64,000 bases of DNA. It comes from Stichopus chloronotus (taxonomy: Eukaryota > Echinodermata > Holothuroidea > Aspidochirotida > Stichopodidae). Each line of letters begins with the position of its first letter. Position 1 is the stretch's first letter. The stretch lies in the NCBI GenBank assembly GCA_021234535.1, contig CM037843.1:21855911-21919910 (forward strand), written 5' to 3'. A program made the translations under genes and the position numbers. The notes beneath the pieces were generated by a model. It was not told the origin of the DNA and ran no database searches. It saw nothing but the letters and a program-made list of their open reading frames with translations. Below, piece after piece: positions 12,901 to 24,073 of the stretch.

Positions 12901-15063
12901 TCCATATGATGATAGTGACCGTAGGTAATATTGAGCCAGCCAAAAATGTCCGGGGAACTCAATTAATTATTTTTTATTAATGTATATACCAAAATATTCT
13001 TCAGAATGTTTTTTTTTCCTTTATGAAAAGCTTATTTGGGCAGAAAATGGCACAGAAACATCTAAGCCGTAACTCTATGTGCTGGCACAACTGCAGATGA
13101 CAGAACAGTCTACTTGCTTCTACTGATTTGCAAAAATATCAATCAAACGGAGAAAAAGAAAAATCGACCCACACAGCAGGAGGATTACCTCAGGTTACTA
13201 AAACATGAATGGTAGGCTGTGTTATACCTACTTCTAATATAAGACAAAATTTGACTATTGGTGGTTTGCTCTGCAGTGGTCGTGGCTGCTGCCATAGAAT
13301 CACACGCACGCATGCAACGCTTGCAATAAACAAACTTCACATTTTCACCGACTGAAACAATGGTCAGCAGATGGTTGTTAAAAGTGGAAATGTCTTTTTC
13401 TGGGCTTCCACTGGACAATTACTCATTGTGAGTGATGGCAGCACACTTTAATGTCCTAAAAATCATAATTTGTTTCTTTGTACAATTTGTCCATTTACAA
13501 GTCAAAAAGGGTAGTCTAACTGTTGCAATTCCAGCAAGTGTGGTACTCTAAGTTCCACTAAATTATACATCACTATTTCCAGTGGATTAGGGTCAGGTGA
13601 CAGATGCACCACATGCACTAGTGGTATACAGCTGGGGCTCCACAAAGTGCCAACTGTTGAGCAGATCTGAGCCGACATTCCCCTAGGTCCCTGCTTGAAA
13701 CTTATTCATTAGTTGACATGTTCTTCCATTAAGCAAGTTTTAGGGTATGACATTAACCACTGTGTCACACTTTTGATTATTTTGTACCAGAATACAAATC
13801 TTTCGTAATATTAAAGAAATATTAACCACATGACCACGCCTCCTATTTAATGTCTTTGATTGTTACATCTACTGCTTCACAGAATGATATCATGAGTTTT
13901 AAGCTGCAAACGTCGCGCCTAGACATGGGAGACTGCACAGAAGAAGTAAACATTTTGTAGGTTGACCACAAAATGAATTACATACAATAAATAGATTATC
14001 TATAGTGGGAACATAAGGAGCGAACTTACCCCTTTTTTTGGGGGGGTATACTCAATGACTATATCAACATTTTGGAGTTTCTTTCTCAAATGGCAAATGA
14101 TCTGTACAAATGCAAAACACTTGCAAAGTCATACCCTACCGTTGTATTTTATCAATCCCTGTGATCCCATTGTATTTATCCTTCACCCCCCACAAAGAGC
14201 AAGTCAGGGGTAATTACAAGACGCAATTCTTTTTTTTTCATCCACGGATACACTCAAAAAGTAAAAGCCTCTGTACTTGAATGCAAGCTATAAAGAAGAA
14301 AAATGTTAAGAGGTTCTACAGAGTAAATGTTGCAGCTTCATTTGAGAATACAAAAATAAATGAATCATCTAGAGCTGAATAAAGACAGAAAAAAAGGGAA
14401 CAACAATTAGAAATACTCACACCGATCTGAGTATCAACCTCAAACCATTAAAATAGAGTTAAAACCTTGAAACATGCAACTCACACGACTGGAGTTGCCG
14501 AACGTGACAGGCAGATATAAACCTTAAATATGTAAAGAGTTAAAACCCAACAGATGACTGAATATGCTGAACACAACTGAAAACTATACCCTGAAGGCAG
14601 TATACATTCTAAATTTAAAAGAATAAGATTAAAGATATTCCAAACTGCACGTGTGGTGACTGAAAAATAATAACAATCTGCACAAAATATTGCCAGTAAA
14701 GATAAAAGGTGTTCGTAAATTTAATCTGGAGAGGAATTCTGTAAATATGCCAAGTAAGAGGCAGCAGAACTAAAGCCCCAGCAGTCTCAACTATTGTAGC
14801 ATTCAAGTCATCAACTCATCATTTAAGAGATCACGATGCTTTCAGAGCAGATACTGTTTTTGCTTCCACCTCTGAGCTTGCTCTGCCTTGCCCATGGACT
14901 AAATTAACCACGTAAATCATGTCAGATGAAAATCTTGCGTTCAGCCATCTGAGAAAACGGGAAAGAGTCTTGCAACATGAGGTCATTCACAGTTTGGCCT
15001 TAGAACTGTGAGCCGAGAAACAGAGCTACTGCAAACCTAATATGGGCTTTTCTTTGCAACCAA
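9961..15063. other. Intergenic, nothing recognised
   Basis: Five kilobases with only short frames (under 80 codons), a poly-G run near 10740 and scattered A/T tracts. No conserved protein motif or RNA gene was recognised. Confidence 0.55.
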
Positions 15064-15209
15064 TCAAAGCAAACCACCACTTGGGCTATCTCCTGAAAAT
15101 TCTCCTCCCTTGATAGAAATGTTTGCTTCTCCTAGCATTGGTAGGGTGATATTAGCAGTATACAAGTTTTCACTGTCTTTTCTGACATCCAGTAGCAGCT
15201 GCAAACTCT
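15064..15209 (-). CDS. Possible terminal exon of unknown relation
   Basis: After a possible acceptor (GGAAGCTTCCCAG) an open stretch enters in phase 1 and reads ESLQLLLDVRKDSENLYTAN, then ITLPMLGEANISIKGGEFSG and DSPSGGLL before TGA. The composition looks like protein, but the family is not recognised. It lies 1.4 kb downstream of the synaptotagmin stop on the same strand, so it could be an alternative last exon (for example joined after the phase-1 linker exon), the end of another gene, or chance. A poly-T tract on the minus strand precedes it. Confidence 0.22.
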
Positions 15210-16569
15210 CTGGGAAGCTTCCAGGAAAGGTGACGAACAAAACATTAAAAAAAAAAAACATCAAGAGACAAACAATTTGACACACTTCTAGCTCAAAACC
15301 GATTATTATTTTGATTTCAGAAAACATAAAGGCGTGAAACCACGTCATAAACGATGCCAGGACTGTGCATGACAAACATGCAAAGTTAGCGTACATTGAG
15401 CCTTCTACACAATAATTGTTAGTGATCGTGCTTGTTCTAGGCATTTATGAAAATTGTTGACACTTAAGTGATAATTAGCACACTCTAACAGGAGTCAAAA
15501 AGAATGCTCTGACGACTGAAGCACAAGAGCGTGCATCTTCCCCCCTTTTAGACAAAATTTCAGACAAGTGAGAAGTCGTACAAAGAGATTGGGCACAGAC
15601 AGTGAACTACAATTACACGGGCATCTGAGGGTATCACTTCACAACTAGGTGGCAATACATCAAGGTGTAAGCGTACTCGTTGTATGTAACCTCTCTTTGA
15701 GTGAGAGACTACAATATCTCCAAACTGTGCAAGCATAATGCAACCACTGAATACAAAGATAGCAGTGGCCTTATTACAGCCAAGCAGTGAGATACTAAGC
15801 ATTTCCAATTCACTGCATATAAGGGTGTTTTCTTCTTCATAGTTCCTTTTTCCCCTTAGAAGGCTTTTCTGGTCAAAAGTAAAGACAAGCAAGAGAAAGA
15901 TTTGAACAAACTTTTGGTTTGAACAACACAAAGACTAAACTAAAGACATTGCTGAATGGGAACATTTAATTGTGCAAAATCTTCGGCTCACAATTCACTT
16001 GCAAACAGGATGCAAGGGGGCCTTACATAAAATATACCTCTAACCCTTGATAACTGTCAAGTATAAGCTTGTTCTTTCAAAAGTTGGCTACAGGAAAAAA
16101 TGTTGTAACCATTGCCATAACAATGATACTGGTCTTTGTGACTGCAGTAAACTACACACTGCAAGAAAAACAAGGAAAGAAAAAGAAAAGATCTAACGTT
16201 CTGGGAAATTAGATTTGAATCACGGGGAAAACTGTTCAGCTATCAGGACACTCATCAATCAGAAACCAATCAGCAATAGCCACCATATTTGCTTATTACT
16301 TTTCACTTTCTCTCCTCTTGACAATAGGTCCCATTCCACATTTTCGCTTTTGCTGCTAGAGGTGATCTCAGGTGGGTTGTTCATGTTCTATATAATTTGA
16401 GATCTTAAGTTGTTGTACCATACTGGCAGTTTGTAGGGCATTTAATTCAGCTGATTACTAGAAAAAGACTTGCTATTTGATCTCAAACCTGTATCTACAA
16501 AAAATCATGATTTTAATACTAGGATCATAAATGATAAAATCTACAGCCATAGTGTTCTGAGTTCACTTA
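15210..16569 (-). other. 3' flank of the synaptotagmin gene
   Basis: Probably begins with the 3' UTR of the minus-strand gene. A 123-codon minus frame at 15560-15931 has no recognised motif. Candidate ATTAAA hexamers occur near 16441 and 16512. The true transcript end cannot be set from sequence alone. Confidence 0.5.
16441..16446 (-). promoter_or_regulatory. Possible poly(A) signal ATTAAA
   Basis: On the minus strand ATTAAA occurs about 125 nt after the synaptotagmin stop codon. It is the common variant of AATAAA. The hexamer is frequent by chance in AT-rich DNA and no clear downstream GU-rich element was confirmed, so this is only a candidate end for a short 3' UTR. Confidence 0.18.
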
Positions 16570-16773
16570 TCACGACTTGGACTCAAGCAAGGCGTGCCAG
16601 CGGCAGACCTGTTGTCCATTTGATGACTGCATCTCATTCCAGTGGGCTAACTCTTCCTCACTGGTGTTTGAAAGTCCCATGGAGAACCAGCCGATTGCAT
16701 CCTTTCTCTTCATACCCTTCTTGTTGAAAACGGTGAACATCAGCGTGACTTCGTTCAGTTGGAACTGGGCAAT
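16570..16773 (-). CDS. SYT14: SYT14/16-like C2B domain, terminal exon with WHxL motif
   Basis: Phase-0 start after acceptor CTTACCCCCCCAG, 67 codons and a TGA stop. It reads IAQFQLNEVTLMFTVFNKKG, then MKRKDAIGWFSMGLSNTSEE and ELAHWNEM, ending CRWHALLESKS. The VFNKKGMKRKDAIGW loop 3 has Asn/Lys/Met in place of calcium-binding aspartates. The WHAL sequence is the WHxL motif found at the C-terminus of synaptotagmins, used in vesicle docking in other family members. The close match with vertebrate SYT14 makes this the firmest anchor for the annotation. Confidence 0.97.
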   Translation of the reverse strand: MAQFQLNEVTLMFTVFNKKGMKRKDAIGWFSMGLSNTSEEELAHWNEMQSSNGQQVCRWHALLESKS

Positions 16774-19320
16774 CTGGGGGGGTAAGTGGTAGGCAGGTGA
16801 AACTATGATATAATCAATTTCATAATTGTTTCATGCTTTTATTGGTTGAAGTGGTCTAGTTTTCATGCAAGTGATATCCCTCCAAAAGTTCTTCCACATA
16901 ATGTTCAATAATGCAGTCAGCTTGACAGTACAGTTAAGAGTGATTATGATACCTTCAGTGATGAGAAGGCTCTTTTTGGAAAAAGGCTCAAAACTGTTCT
17001 ACAATACCTGGGGAAAATAGTCTTGCAACAACCTCATGTGATTTGGGTTTTAATGACGATCGATCCATCCTGAGGCTTAGTTATGTCTGTGTTTCTTTCT
17101 CTGCTATTTTTTTTAATACATTTTTCATTGAAAAGTCCCTTTGAATACTTCAGTTATTGAATGCTACATCTAAGTAATTGCTTATACTTACATAATTATG
17201 TCGAGATGATCATGAAAATTTTCCTCAGCAAAAAAAAAGATTCAAAGACAATTGTTACCCAAGAGCAGAATTACCCTGGAATTTTGACCAATTTTCCTTG
17301 GTTTCTTTGTTTGTTACTCTGAAAAATCTGGTGACTATAGGCATCAGAAAAACTAATTTCTCAGACTTATTTTGCCATGCATGTACTTTACAAATGCACT
17401 CCATGAGGTGTACCAAAAGAGAAGAACAGCTGTAAGCATTGGCAAAAAAAAAAGATTTATGTCATAAAAGTCAAGCATTGCTGCCGGGATAGCTCTGCCG
17501 ACATAAAGATGAAGATCGGAGGCTATGCGGCAAAATGGTACTAATAAGAGAGACAACTTCTAGCTAAAGAGACTGGTTCTGCACCATTTTGTACATAATA
17601 AAAATATGATGACCGGAACAAAATTGTCACCTGAAATATAATAGTTTCCTTAAAAGTTGGATTTGGCTGGCCTCTCCTGACTGATGATTTACTCTTAGAC
17701 ATTTCAAATCCGCTTGATGACATCACAGCGACCTTCACGTACGAATCTATTGAATTAAAAAAAAAAAAATTGCACGGGAAATAATAAAATAGCCTGTCAA
17801 ATTTTTACACATCTAGTAATACAATATACCACAATTGGAGGTAACTATCCACAGCAGGACTGATTGGGGATGTAACTGTGATCATGGCTGCCGTTGGAGA
17901 TATCGGACGCAATTTCTCAACTCTAGAAATCTGAAAAGAAAGTGAGAACTAAACCTATGCAGTTTTCTTGTGTTTATCCTGGCAACTTTTTCAACAGTTC
18001 AAGATGATAATTTAAGATCCGAAAATATGTGTTAAACAACTGTCTGTTTGCAGTTCTAAATTCCTCAAATGGTAAATGTGACATAATTCAGTTCTGTAGG
18101 CTTTGTTTCACTTTTCCTAGCAGAAATGAACCTCAAATTATGAACCAAAAGAATGACATTTCCTGTTCAAACTGATGGAACTTTGAGGGATCGCATATTG
18201 TTCCATTGATGTGTGACTTGGAAATCAAACATTTGTGACTCAACATGCATGTGGATGTGTATGGAACCTGTAGCTGAGCTACGTATTCGTAAAAATTCTC
18301 TTGAGAAAAGAAATTGCTCACACCATTTCTGTGCAAATTTATTGTGACCAAGTCAGATCATCTGTAACAGATATTAAGAACTACAAGCTTTCCTATGCAC
18401 AGCAAAGTAAATTTTTTTGTAATATGCAGCATAAAAACCTGAGAAATCATGTTCTTTATATCATAGTTAAACAAAAGGATTCTATGTTGCCTTTTGTACA
18501 GGTCCTTTTTGTCTCTGTTTCACTTTCTCCAATAAAAGAAAAACTGATGGCTCAGTTCATAGCATATTCTAAGAAATTACAGTGGTGACATTCCCAACTG
18601 GGATATACAATTTACACGCACCGATGAAATAATTAACAATGGAGGATAATGGATTTCCTTAATTCTCAAAAGACAACGGTTCCTGCAAAACAAAATTTCT
18701 AGGTATTTCAAAAAACATATCAGCAAGGCCTGTGCTCGGCTGCATTTCTCTGTAAATGGTACACACCACCTGCTGCTGAAACCATGTCAAACAATACCCT
18801 TATATGATGGTTTAGTTTCAGCAGTGGTGCCAGGCATTTTTACTGCATGTCATATTTCAAAGTGTAACAGGATGCTAGGGAGGGGACTGATCCGATTTAA
18901 AAGCATCATAAACTAAAAAGATGAGACGGAAACAGAGATGAACTGAAACACAAAATGCTCCAGGTGTTGTCAAAGTGTTTTCTCACTGATTTTCAAACCA
19001 TGACATTGGAAACCGACTACCGTGAACACGTGCTTATATCTAGGTGAAAGTAAAATCATCATCATGTGCTTTAGATAAATTTCCATGTATCAATGGATGT
19101 CTAGAGTAATGTGAGAAGTCAACGCAAGTTGCATCTTGATCCGATTGACACATCGTTAACTCAGATTTTTTATATTTGACTGTTTCTTTGTTTCATTCTG
19201 ATTGAAACAAACTAGTTCACACGTTGCTTCTGCTGGGGGACATTCCAGTCACATCCAGAGCATTTGGAATATGAAAATTCAGCGTGGAGCAAGCCCTGTT
19301 ACTGAGTCGGCTATACTCAC
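16774..19320 (-). other. Introns around the C2B exons
   Basis: Two introns flank exon 17631-17746. The upstream one contains a strong acceptor at 17931-17932 (CTCACTTTCTTTTCAG) followed by an open stretch, treated in the findings as a possible alternative exon. Otherwise AT-rich with no repeats recognised. Confidence 0.6.
17631..17746 (-). CDS. SYT14: SYT14/16-like C2B domain, middle exon
   Basis: Phase 1 to phase 0, 116 nt, acceptor TTTTAATTCAATAG and donor GTGACA. It reads DSYVKVAVMSSSGFEMSKSK, then SSVRRGQPNPTFKETIIFQ. EMSKxKxSxRRGQPNPxxKETxxFQ is a signature of the SYT14/16 C2B domain, and the basic KSKSSVRR stretch lies in the polybasic beta-4 region used for phospholipid or partner contact in C2B domains (family knowledge). 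The exon border falls at the same phase as expected for joining to the terminal exon. Confidence 0.96.
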
Positions 19321-19522
19321 CTGGGGCTCTGCCAGCGGCAAGTTGCTTGAAATGACTCCCTTTGATAATCTCCACGGCCAGTCTGCCCGTCGTTGAATTG
19401 TACGACAGTCCCGTCAGGAGTTCGGGGAGACCTCCTCCATGAGAGAGGGACTGCAGAGATGATGAACTTTCGCTCTGCGATAAGTCAGAAGTACTGGAAT
19501 ACGGGGTATCGTCTCCTCCTCC
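19321..19522 (-). CDS. SYT14: SYT14/16-like C2A-C2B linker and start of C2B
   Basis: Phase 0 to phase 1, 202 nt, acceptor CATTCATTTCCACAG and donor GTGAGT. It opens GGGDDTPYSSTSDLSQSESS and continues SSLQSLSHGGGLPELLTGLS, then YNSTTGRLAVEIIKGSHFKQ and LAAGRAP. The SESSSSLQSLSHG...PELLTGLSYNSTTGRL order matches the C2A-C2B linker and first C2B strands of vertebrate SYT14 very closely. The Ser-rich part is a likely phosphorylated hinge; the GRL...IIKGSHFK part is the first C2B strands. Confidence 0.96.
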
Positions 19523-21345
19523 CTGTGGAAATGAATGATCACCAATTCATGATACTATAAACAAAGGACCAAAAAAAATCATTGCACTAAACCAGGTGCA
19601 GTATATTTTGTTATGGTGGGCGGACTAATTCATGTTTTACCATCTAAGCGGAGCACCACCATCGGTTGGTGCGTAAGACACCAAGAAATTTTTGTCAAAA
19701 AGAGCCTCACAGATTGCAGGAAATGGCACTTCTTTGGCCTCATTAAGGCACACAGACATTCTTTATTTTGAGATCTTAAAAGCTTTACTCTTCAAAAACA
19801 CAAAGGTGAATGATAGTATCTATACATCATTTGCGTGATTTTGGTGGGATTAGTAAAATTTAGAGAGACTAAATCCCCTTAGCCCCAAATAGAACTGACC
19901 CTGGAAAGATGGGGATAGGGAGGGGTGTTAAAGTTCGTAAAGAACAAAATGCTCCAAGAAAATTGCAGGGTGTTGCAAAGGGTTCAAAATATACATGGGA
20001 AGGAGGAGACACTTGAATATTATCAATTTTCAGTTTATCTAAAGTTTTTCATCAGACATCAAGTATGCTGATTATTCTGAATACGCATTTTGAAACAAGT
20101 TGACTTTGGTACAGACGACTAAACTTGAAACCAGGGGCGTATGACACGAAAACTAAATACTGCAAACACTATGACACTAACAGCATCCCCATAAAAGTAA
20201 AACCTAAACACATTTTTGGATGATTTTCTTTTTTTCTTTGCTGAGAAATACAGGAGAGGATGTGCATTCCCATCCTTCAGCTGAGTGACACTATTAGGTA
20301 AAACACACGGATTGCAAAGACTGAAGAAATGTGGACGACACGTAACATATCTGTGAACTCCTGTCCTGTTTTTGTCCATTTTAACAATGTATCAACCAAG
20401 AAATATCCAGTAGCAGAGGAGTGGGTCCTACAAGGAGACCTTGATAAGCATAGTCACTGCAAGATATTACGTCCACATCTGCTTGGGTATTGAAAAAGAT
20501 AACAGTTATTATCACTTGTTCTTTCAAAATGGTATTTTAAGTTCAAAATTTGTCTCATTCCTCTGATTTGATTGCCCATTGAAACAATCTCTCAATGAAT
20601 TTAGACTTCAACATTCCTACCATGAGCTAAGCATGTAGCCACGGGAGGCATGTGCCCCCCCCCCCAAAGAAAAATTTTTCAAAAACTTTCCAATGAAAGG
20701 TTCTGCTTTTTGGAATACGAATACAGAGGAAAAGATGGAAATCTAACACCATTTTGCATCTAGCAGCTTTAAAAGGGGCAAATTGTTTCAAAGGGGAGGG
20801 GAGGCACCTCCTCCCTGGGTCAGCAAAACTCCAACATTAATGTGCTAACTATCAGACACAGATTTGTCAGTGATGAATTTAAATTATCAAAGACAGACCA
20901 GAATTACCAAAACATAGTACTGTAATACAGCTGGCACAATTATTACAAACTAGTTTAAATGCCACTCAACATTACCTCATTGATCACCCCAAGATGTTTG
21001 TTGACATGAAATTATTTCCTATAGTAAATCAATTAATGGATGTAAGACTATTAAACATTGAACAATACACTGTTTCAGATAAATGGAATTAAAGTGCGGT
21101 ACTTCAGCTCTCTGAAGATTAGCTAAACTTCAAACAGTCTTGAAACTTATTTTCACAGTGCTTTGCAGGCAATATAAGACACCAAGTAGACCCGAGTTCA
21201 GCCGCCCGTGGTGTTAGCAATGTCAGAACACGTCTGGAGCTTGTACATTTGTATACTACCAGAAAGTAAATCTAAAACAAAAGCAACATTTAAATGAGAA
21301 GAATGTTTGAGAAAATTCCAAAAGAACCTTTCATCTGACACTTAC
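19523..21345 (-). other. Intron between C2A and linker exon
   Basis: Holds copy 4 of the AGCGGAGCGCCAC repeat and otherwise unremarkable AT-rich DNA, with a C-run near 20656. Confidence 0.6.
19641..19770. repeat. AGCGGAGCGCCAC repeat, copy 4 (intronic)
   Basis: CATCTAAGCGGAGCACCACC, ATCGGTTGGTGCG, GCCTCACAGATTGCAGGAAA and TGGCACTTC match the core of the copies near 7-8 kb. It lies just upstream of the C2A-C2B linker exon within the intron. Confidence 0.5.
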
Positions 21346-21744
21346 AAGTTCACTCTGAGGTTTGAGTCGAAGTCTGATGACCTGTTTCTTGGACACATTC
21401 AACGCAGAAAACTTCACGATACCTTCTCCAATCAGTCGTTCCTTCCTCATACGCTCTGCGCCGTAGAGACGGATCCGGATCGACGAGCTGACCAGCTCGT
21501 GGGGATAGATCCGTGAGAACCTGAAGAGTTCCTTGAACTCCGGCTTGTCCCCATCCCTGATTCTCGTCTTTGCCCGCTGCCTCTTGGCAGGGTACAGGAC
21601 CAGGCGGAGCCTGTAGCTGCCGGCCCCACCCTTGTCTTTTGAAGGTAGACTGTGGCACTGGATAATGGTGATGTTCATCCGGCGGTTTTCCCCGCTGTAC
21701 TGGAATGCGACCTCCACCTCTCCTACACTGGGCCCCCTGCTCTC
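21346..21744 (-). CDS. SYT14: SYT14/16-like C2A domain exon
   Basis: A complete C2A domain in one 399-nt phase-0 exon (133 codons), acceptor TCTTTTCATCCAG and donor GTAAGT. Local GC is clearly higher than in the introns. The domain starts GEVEVAFQYSGENRRMNITI. The family string KRQRAKTRIRDGDKPEFKE corresponds to the KKQRAKTSIQRGPCPVFTE region of vertebrate SYT14. It then has RLYGAERMRKERLIGEGIV. In calcium-binding synaptotagmins, loop 1 and loop 3 carry five aspartates; here loop 1 reads SLPSKDKGGAGSY and loop 3 reads YGAERMRKER. The normal acidic ligands are nearly all missing, so calcium-independent binding is expected. Confidence 0.96.
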
Positions 21745-23912
21745 CTGGATGAAAAGATGAGCAAGACGACGATTAGACCGAGGTCTGGATTACACAAAAT
21801 CAACAAAATGCAACTTTCCTGAAGGAAAATTTGGTGCACCTTTGGTCTTCCTATACTAAAGCGGTGTGTGCATCTTTCTCAGTGGCACTCGTTTCCTTGT
21901 CACTCACTGCAGTATCCACTGTCCAGTGAAATATTTTCCACTAAACCATTTATGAGACCTAGCACACAAGGAAACATTAGGGTGTTGCAAAGTAGGTCCT
22001 AGCTAATGGAGCAAATATGACATTTCTAAATTTACACCAATAACATGCTGGATCACTATGATACCTACTGTTTGGGACCTTCTTTTATCGCCTATTCTGA
22101 AATGGAAATGGGAATCTAATTTGGAAGAAGACTTTAGTGCGGAGCTAGAGACGTCAAAAGAAGATGCTAGGTTTAAGTCAAGCTTTTTATTTTTGATTTA
22201 CATGACTGATCTTGTCATTCAATGTACATCACTTCACACAGCTGACGATCAGGGTGCATACATTTCAATCATAGCTTGTGTGGCACGAAAATAATATTTG
22301 GGAGTATTGGGTGCATTCAGCATTGAAACTATTAAAAATAGCCACCAATTCCATCAACATCTGTCAAAGATTGACCAAATTTACAGGCAAATTAGTGTCT
22401 CACAGCTATGTCATTAATAAATATTGGCTAAGTATGCAAGTTTGTGATGTCAAGAGATGGACTCTATTATATATCTTATATTATTCCCTTGTTTATGTAA
22501 CCATTATTTCAAGGACATCTGACAATACTATATGATTGGGGGGTTTTATTTTGGAAGCATGTATTTTCTTCTTCAAAAATATCAATATCACTTACCAATC
22601 TGACAACACAATAATTAAGAGGCAAAATATATTGGCCTGACAGAAGAAATGCTGACACTGTGCAACACTCGACAATATCCTTTGCATTTTTCTCGAACTT
22701 TGAATAGTCACATCTCAAAAATGGTAACAGATGTAAACAAAATTCCAAAGGATTTTCACTCAGGGTTTTTCTTTCCAGCTTCTGAACGAAGGGTGCTCTT
22801 TTCTAGAAGCATGTCACACAAATATAACGTAGCTCCTCACATTTGGGATTACCTCATGTTTGCACTGCAGAGGCAACATCAGCAAAGTTGCTGGTCTTTT
22901 GTGACAAAAAAATCATACTGTACTGTTTACACTATGTCATGATTGTATTTTTATACAAGCCTCTTTTTTTTTCACCTTCAAATATATGTTAACACCTGCA
23001 GTAGCTATGAATCAATTCTATGAACATAACTGTGCACTAATGCCACTTTTTTTTAGAAAGTTTGTTGCTGGTGTTGTATGTTCCTTACAACTTTTTTTTT
23101 TCTCTGTGCAGCATTAATGGAAACACCAAGGTATATAACACTGCTCTCCAAAACATTCAGCCAGTGATTCCTGCATTGTGCGGACCGGTATGACCTTTTT
23201 GAATACTTAGACGCAGTGACCTCTCGTTACGGCCTACTGCGGCGGCTGCCAGTAATTTTTCCATATTTTGCTGAGCTGTTTTGTCCCACTATAGGCTAAT
23301 GACCACTGCCTCATGTTGTGAGATAACTTTTATCTTCCACGTTGCAGTAATGATAATAATACAAGACATAAAATTTGCACCAATCCTGTGGGCTTGTGGC
23401 ACTTTACCAAAACACAAAAACATACAAAACAAAAGGGATAAATTGAACAGAACAAACAATGTACAAACGTAGGAGCGAGAAGTGCTACAATTTATTCCGC
23501 ATGTGTTTTCAAATTCATTTTAAAAGAGAGTAAATTGCTTTTCGTGAATGCATATAAAAAAGTTTAGTCTTCCACACTCTTGGAGCCATCACAACAAACG
23601 ATTGTTCCCCCATGAACGATTTGGTCCGTATTCAGTCAACAAGTATTTTGATTTTGATGGAAACTTGCACAAGCTGGAAGAGTCAATAAAGCCACAGGAC
23701 TATTGAAGAATCGTGGTATGTTGCCATGAAAAAGTTACAGACCGTTCTTGAATGACATTAAGTACATATTTTTCAGATACATTTTTCACAAATTTACAGA
23801 CAACTTTTATCCTTGCACTGCAATTCTTTTTAGAGATTAAGCCTTGTTATCCACATTTCCTTGTTTGAAAATAAGTTTTCAGAGCTGATTTTGATAAAGG
23901 ATTTACTCTTAC
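21745..23912 (-). other. Intron upstream of C2A
   Basis: Contains element A at 22272-22593. No further exon was recognised. Confidence 0.6.
22272..22593. repeat. Element 'A', uninterrupted copy
   Basis: About 320 bp including GCATTGAAACTATTAAAAATA, a TTGACCAAATTTACAGG stretch, TCAAGAGATGGACTC and CCTTGTTTATGTAACC, ending near CTTCTTCAAAAATATCAATA. Its two halves match the DNA on either side of element B at 57 kb. The outer ends are not sharply defined and no obvious terminal repeat was seen. It lies in the intron upstream of the C2A exon. Confidence 0.7.
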
Positions 23913-24073
23913 ATCTGGTCCAGCCAGGGTACCATCGCCGCTGATGGCTAACGATTCTCCTCTGTCGGTTGGTAGCTGACTGTCCTCCAAGACCTCTCCT
24001 TCGATTCCTCTCTCCTCCTGACTTCCTCCCGCCAGATCAGAATCTCCAGCGGAGGCATCGTCTGACTTTACAG
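23913..24073 (-). CDS. SYT14: SYT14/16-like exon just before C2A
   Basis: Phase 1 to phase 0, 161 nt. The acceptor is excellent (a TTTTCTTTCCTTTCTTTCATACAG-type pyrimidine tract) and the donor is GTAAGA. The peptide begins AVKSDDASAGDSDLAGGSQE, runs through a Glu-rich segment with EGEVLEDSQLPTDRGES and ends SGDGTLAGPD. Its phase-0 end matches the phase-0 start of the C2A exon. It corresponds in position to the acidic, Ser-rich pre-C2A linker of SYT14 and SYT16. Confidence 0.88.

Noticed and set aside
15560..15931. 123-codon minus-strand ORF
   Set aside because: No recognised motif and no convincing acceptor/donor pair; it falls in the likely 3' flank of the synaptotagmin gene.
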